From Prevotellaceae bacterium (GTDB lineage: Bacteria; Bacteroidota; Bacteroidia; Bacteroidales; UBA932): a stretch of 8,491 nt of DNA. Position numbers and translations under genes: made by a program. Shown piece by piece: positions 5,536 through 8,491 of this stretch. The notes under the pieces are model-generated. The model saw only the letters and a list, made by a program, of their open reading frames with translations. It did no database searches and was not told where the DNA came from. The stretch spans positions 1-8,491 of the forward strand of contig JAITKY010000085.1 in NCBI GenBank assembly GCA_031278135.1, in the 5' to 3' direction. How positions within the stretch are numbered: position 1 is the first letter of the stretch; each line of letters begins with the position of its first letter.

Positions 5536-7725
5536 TTAGTGAATAAAAAAACTTCGCAGGCTGTTACCGATAACGCTGACACTGCTTAGTGCCATTGCTA
5601 TTCCGGCAATCATCGGATTGAGCAGGAACCCGGTGAAGGGATAGAGAATGCCGGCAGCGACAGGAATCCCGATAAAGTTGTAGATGAATGCCCAAAACAG
5701 ATTTTGGCGTATAGTCCTGACTGTCCGGGCGGATAAGTTTATTGCTTCCATAATTTTTGTCAGGTCGGGTGAGATAATCGTCATGTTGGCGACGTCGATA
5801 GCGATATCGCTTCCTTTTCCCATTGCGATGCTTAAGTCGGCCTGAGCAAGAGCGGCGCTGTCGTTGATACCGTCGCCAACCATCGCTACAACTTTGCCTT
5901 CCGACTGTAACTGTTTGACGAATATGGCTTTCTCCTGAGGTAACATACCCGCTTTATAATTGCCGATACCGAGACTTGCCGCTATTGCGCTTGCGGTGGC
6001 TTCGTTATCGCCTGTGAGCATATATACCTCTATATTTGCCGATTGGAACTGCCGAACGGCGGTCTTCGATGTCTCCCTTATCTTGTCGGCGATTGCAATT
6101 ATGGCGATTACATCTCGCTCATCGGCAAACCATATCACAGTCTTCAACTGTTTGCTTAATCTGTTTACTTCTTCCACCAGATGCTCGCCGACGGATATAT
6201 TGTTTTTTAGCAGGAGATTATGATTTCCGGCGTAATAAAGTTGCCCGTCGATCATGCCTTTAATGCCTTCGCCCGTCAGACTTTCGAAATCTTCTATCGT
6301 AACGGGCGACAGTCCGTCAAAATAATCCGTTATTGCTTCTGCCAAAGGATGTTCCGAGTGTTTTTCGAGACTGTACAGGATATTTTTTTTGCTGTTGTCG
6401 TCGTTTAACCAGAGGATATCCGTAACAGTCGGTCGTCCTTCGGTCAGCGTTCCTGTTTTGTCTAATGCTATTGCGTTGATCTTCTTTGCCATTTCGATAC
6501 TTTCAGCGTCTTTGACAAGTATGCCTTTTTCAGCGCATTTTCCTGTGCCTGCGATGATTGCCGCTGGCGTCGCAAGTCCCAGGGCGCACGGGCAGGCGAT
6601 AATCAGCGTTGTTACAAAAGCAAGCAGCCCGTTCGTAAATCCTCTGTCACCACCAAATATCAGCCAGACAACAAACGACAATACTGCAATCCCCATCACT
6701 GCCGGCACAAATATCCCGATAATCCTGTCCACCAATTTCTGTACGGGAGCCTTAGTGTTCTGCGCATCTTGCACCATGCTGATAATCTGCGCCAACAGGG
6801 TGTTTTTTCCTGTCTTCACGGCTTCGTACACGAAACTGCCTTTCTGGTTGATTGCTCCGGCAAATACTTTATCGCCCTGCTGTTTAGCGACAGGAACAGG
6901 CTCTCCGCTCAACATGCTTTCGTCAACATACGAACTGCCCTCGACGACAGTTCCATCGGCGGCAATTTTTTCGCCCGGATGCGCCAAAATAACTGTTCCA
7001 GCAGTTATCTTTTCGACAGAAATCTGTGCGTGAGAAACTTTGCCGTCTTCACAATTTACGACTGTGACGGTTTTGGGTTGCAGTCCCATCAGTTTTTTTA
7101 TTGCTAACGATGTCCTCGCTTTGGCTTTTTCTTCCAGAAAACGTCCGAGAAGGATGAATGTAATAATCACGGCGGCAGCCTCGAAATAAACATGCGGATG
7201 AACGCCTCTTTCCGTCCAGAATCTTGGAAATAAAGTATTGAATACGCTAAACATATAAGCCGCACTTGTACTTAATGCAACAAGAGTATCCATCGTGACG
7301 GCATGATGTTTAGCCTGTTTCCATGCATTGAGGAAAAATTTCCGTCCCCACAGAAAAAGTACAGGAGTTGAAAACACCCACATAATCACGTTAGCATAAG
7401 GCATATCCATGAAAAACATGCCAATAACAAATACGGGCAACGACAATAGCGCCGCCCATAAAATATTCTTTATACCGGATGAATGGTCTTCGTCATCCTC
7501 GTCGGTAATCATGTCGTAACCGGCGTCCTGAACAGCATCGCGCATGTCCTGAGGCGATATTATGGCGGATTGATATTCGACTGTCGCTGTGGCTGTAGCA
7601 AAATTTACGGAAACGTTTATTACTCCTGCCTGCTTTTTTATGGTTTTCTCTATTCTCATCGCGCAGGCAACGCATCCCATTTGAAGTACGGGAAATGTTT
7701 TTTTGACTGTTTTGTTCGCATCCAT
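5536..7725 (-). CDS. copA: Copper-exporting P1B-type ATPase (CopA)
   Basis: This 729-residue pump moves Cu(I) from the cytoplasm across the inner membrane using ATP. One N-terminal metal-binding (HMA) domain covers about 8-75 with the CxxC pair C18/C21, followed by an acidic linker (DEDDED, 75-80). Transmembrane helices lie near 86-106, 110-128, 145-163 and 180-197. The actuator domain has SGEP at 273-276. The metal site is CPC at 378-380 in helix 6, joined by Y682-N683 in helix 7 and M711/S714-S715 in helix 8; this CPC + YN + MxxSS set marks the Cu(I) class. Catalysis: DKTGT with phospho-Asp422, SEHP (457-460), GEGIKG (485-490), TGDN (571-574) and GDGIND (617-622). All key residues are present and length is normal. 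I start at ATG 7725-7723; a longer frame back to 7764 would be translated from the tRNA gene and is rejected. Only three bases separate this ATG from the tRNA 3' end. No promoter of its own and no metal-regulator gene is visible. Confidence 0.95.
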   Translation of the reverse strand: MDANKTVKKTFPVLQMGCVACAMRIEKTIKKQAGVINVSVNFATATATVEYQSAIISPQDMRDAVQDAGYDMITDEDDEDHSSGIKNILWAALLSLPVFVIGMFFMDMPYANVIMWVFSTPVLFLWGRKFFLNAWKQAKHHAVTMDTLVALSTSAAYMFSVFNTLFPRFWTERGVHPHVYFEAAAVIITFILLGRFLEEKAKARTSLAIKKLMGLQPKTVTVVNCEDGKVSHAQISVEKITAGTVILAHPGEKIAADGTVVEGSSYVDESMLSGEPVPVAKQQGDKVFAGAINQKGSFVYEAVKTGKNTLLAQIISMVQDAQNTKAPVQKLVDRIIGIFVPAVMGIAVLSFVVWLIFGGDRGFTNGLLAFVTTLIIACPCALGLATPAAIIAGTGKCAEKGILVKDAESIEMAKKINAIALDKTGTLTEGRPTVTDILWLNDDNSKKNILYSLEKHSEHPLAEAITDYFDGLSPVTIEDFESLTGEGIKGMIDGQLYYAGNHNLLLKNNISVGEHLVEEVNRLSKQLKTVIWFADERDVIAIIAIADKIRETSKTAVRQFQSANIEVYMLTGDNEATASAIAASLGIGNYKAGMLPQEKAIFVKQLQSEGKVVAMVGDGINDSAALAQADLSIAMGKGSDIAIDVANMTIISPDLTKIMEAINLSARTVRTIRQNLFWAFIYNFIGIPVAAGILYPFTGFLLNPMIAGIAMALSSVSVIGNSLRSFFIH

Positions 7726-7728
7726 AAG

Positions 7729-7801
7729 AGCCGAAAACCGGACTTGAACCGGTGACCTATTCATTACGAATGAATTGCTCTACCAACTGAGCTATTTCGG
7801 C
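7729..7801 (-). tRNA. tRNA-Thr (anticodon CGT)
   Basis: A complete 73-base cloverleaf reads from 7801 down to 7729: acceptor GCCGAAA paired with TTTCGGC (7 bp), D arm GCTC/GAGC with GG in the loop, anticodon arm ATTCA/TGAAT with loop TTCGTAA (anticodon CGT, reading the Thr codon ACG), a 5-base variable loop, and T arm ACCGG/CCGGT with loop TTCAAGT. The discriminator base is T and CCA is not encoded. Upstream is an exact -7 promoter box (7825-7818). Downstream, the copA start codon follows after three bases on the same strand. Confidence 0.96.
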
Positions 7802-7817
7802 GTACTAAATCAGGGCG

Positions 7818-7825
7818 CAAAGATA
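7818..7825 (-). promoter_or_regulatory. Bacteroidota -7 promoter box for tRNA-Thr (and probably copA)
   Basis: On the - strand this reads TATCTTTG, an exact match to TAnnTTTG, ending 16 bases before the first base of the tRNA (7801). That predicts a leader of about 10 bases, normal for a tRNA. No clear -33 element is seen. As no other promoter is visible before copA, this box probably drives both. Confidence 0.68.
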
Positions 7826-7859
7826 AATCATTTTGTCGAAATAAAAAAACTCTAAAGTC

Positions 7860-7931
7860 TGATCAGAATTTACAGAATTAACAGGATTGTACAAAATTCT
7901 GATAATGATATAATTCTGCAAATTCTGATCA
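7860..7931. repeat. Second REP-like inverted-repeat element
   Basis: The arms 7860-7880 (TGATCAGAATTTACAGAATT plus A) and 7911-7931 are complementary over 21 bases with a single mismatch; the loop is 30 bases. A third partial arm, AAATTCTGAT at 7894-7903, can also pair with the left arm, so alternative folds exist. The wording (CAGAATTTACAGAATTAACA) resembles that of the element at 5430-5533 (CAGATTTACACAGATGAACA), suggesting related families. It lies upstream of the tRNA promoter and contains no T-run. Confidence 0.7.
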
Positions 7932-7960
7932 ACAAGCAATTTTAGTCAATTCATAGCCGA

Positions 7961-8100
7961 GTACTCACGTGTGTAAGATGCGTACTTACGTGTGTAAGAT
8001 GCGTACTTACGTGTGTAAGATGCGTACTTACGTGTGTAAGATGCGTACTTACGTGTGTAAGATGTGTACTTACGTGTGTAAGACGCGTACTTACGTGTGT
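7961..8100. repeat. Tandem array of a 21-bp unit, about 6.7 copies
   Basis: Units start at 7961, 7982, 8003, 8024, 8045 and 8066, with a 14-base partial copy at 8087-8100. The unit is GTACTTACGTGTGTAAG followed by ATGC. Units 2-4 are identical. Unit 1 has C for T at its sixth base, unit 5 ends in T rather than C, and unit 6 has C for T near its end, so variation is at the edges. Each unit (unit 1 with a mismatch) carries the inverted repeat CTTAC-GTGT-GTAAG. There are no spacers, so it is not a CRISPR. The 21-base period equals two helical turns and also seven codons; a 55-codon frame (7978-8145) can be read through it but looks accidental. It could be a protein-binding array or a variable-number repeat. 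Confidence 0.9.
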
Positions 8101-8393
8101 ATTCAAAAGGATATTAACTCTTTATTCTCAAAAAAAGAACATTGAGATTTAAAAACTTGGAACGCTGCCGAAAAATCAGAAAGTCGCAGGTACCATGCAA
8201 ATTAAGAAACACAGACAATTTATTTGTCCCAAGTTGAGGCAAAAACAAATGTTGTCACAATATCCGGCTCACAACAAAGTACGGGTAACGTTTTTTATAT
8301 TGCCTGTGTTAGTTTTAGTCGCCGCAAAATGCAAAATACAATTTTTTTTTGACGTATATTTTATTTACTTTTATGTAAAATGATTTTTTATCG
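8101..8393. other. Gene-poor AT-rich stretch upstream of the last promoter
   Basis: Between the tandem array and the promoter at 8394 I see no supported gene or RNA. A 62-codon frame at 8195-8383 lacks family resemblance, and its tail is an artefact-like run of Phe/Tyr from T-rich DNA. A loose inverted repeat (AACACAGACAAT at 8208-8219 and ATTGCCTGTGTT at 8299-8310, one mismatch, 79-base gap) is present but may be chance. T-rich runs at 8291-8296 and 8341-8350 are probably part of the upstream region of the next gene. Confidence 0.5.
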
Positions 8394-8401
8394 TACCTTT
8401 G
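8394..8401 (+). promoter_or_regulatory. Bacteroidota -7 promoter box for the gene at 8446
   Basis: TACCTTTG matches TAnnTTTG exactly and lies 44 bases before the ATG at 8446, giving a leader of about 40 bases. The DNA upstream is very AT-rich; a matching -33 element is not clear. Confidence 0.6.
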
Positions 8402-8445
8402 TGCCGAATTTTTGCAGAAAATAGAGTTAATTTACAAAAAACGAC

Positions 8446-8491
8446 ATGAACATAAAGGTTAGTTTTATCAGTTTGTTTATCAGTATCATTT
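8446..8491 (+). CDS. Start of an unidentified, probably exported protein (runs off the window)
   Basis: ATG at 8446-8448 opens a frame that stays open to the window end: MNIKVSFISLFISII (15 codons). Lys4 followed by a hydrophobic run is what a signal peptide or first membrane helix looks like. A good -7 box (8394-8401) stands at the right distance, which supports this as a true start. The preceding bases (ACAAAAAACGAC) are A-rich without a Shine-Dalgarno motif. The product cannot be named from 15 residues. Confidence 0.6.
   Translation, partial: MNIKVSFISLFISII

Noticed and set aside
6389..7033. A 214-residue frame on the + strand
   Set aside because: It is fully antisense to copA, whose motifs are complete; it has no family resemblance.
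7726..7764. Upstream extension of the copA reading frame (13 extra residues beginning MNRSPVQVRF)
   Set aside because: These codons lie wholly or mostly inside the tRNA-Thr gene (7729-7801); translation of tRNA sequence in this way is a well-known annotation artefact. ATG 7725 leads directly into the HMA domain.
7961..8100. CRISPR array
   Set aside because: The 21-base units follow each other directly without variable spacers, and no cas gene is in the window.
7978..8145. A 55-residue protein with the repeating heptad TYVCKMR
   Set aside because: It exists only because 21 is a multiple of three; it has no promoter or family resemblance, and other frames across the array are open as well.
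8195..8383. A 62-residue frame on the + strand
   Set aside because: No recognisable domain, low-complexity Phe/Tyr tail from T-rich DNA, and it occupies the upstream region of the better-supported promoter at 8394.

Overview
The window looks like a chromosomal segment of a member of the Bacteroidota, probably Bacteroidales. The grounds are three exact copies of the Bacteroidota -7 promoter box (TAnnTTTG), start codons without clear Shine-Dalgarno sequences, a GldI-like FKBP lipoprotein, and a TolC / HlyD-type adaptor / MacB-like permease gene order. The genus cannot be settled from sequence alone.

Layout, left to right. (1) 1-1023 (+): the C-terminal part of a secreted protein with bacterial Ig/cadherin-like repeats, visibly richer in GC than its neighbours. 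(2) 1173-4549 (-): an efflux operon read right to left, with an outer-membrane TolC-family channel (4549-3068), a membrane-anchored HlyD/MacA-type adaptor (3033-1783), and the remains of a MacB/FtsX-type ABC permease (1736-1173). The permease has an in-frame TAA at codon 59 and is cut off at about codon 188. The rest of the permease and its ATPase are absent. (3) 4550-4888: a divergent regulatory region with three copies of a 16-base palindrome (TGTGCGA, two bases, TCGCACA). (4) 4889-5416 (+): an FKBP-type prolyl isomerase lipoprotein. (5) 5430-5533: a REP-like inverted-repeat element holding three perfect DnaA-box sequences, between convergent genes. (6) 5536-7801 (-): tRNA-Thr(CGT) followed three bases later by a CopA-type copper-exporting P1B-ATPase, probably one transcript from the tRNA promoter. 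(7) 7802-8445: a gene-poor stretch with a second REP-like inverted repeat, a 21-bp tandem array of about 6.7 copies, and a promoter at its right end. (8) 8446-8491 (+): the first 15 codons of a gene that runs out of the window, beginning like a signal peptide.

Functionally this is a cell-envelope and metal-efflux neighbourhood. The TolC and adaptor proteins would have bridged an inner-membrane ABC transporter to the outer membrane. With the permease broken they may be relics or may serve a transporter encoded elsewhere. CopA would pump Cu(I) out of the cytoplasm. I see no complete novel defence or mobile system. The signals most worth a second look are the tRNA-copA junction, the palindrome array in the divergent promoter region, the 21-bp array, and the DnaA-box-bearing repeat.
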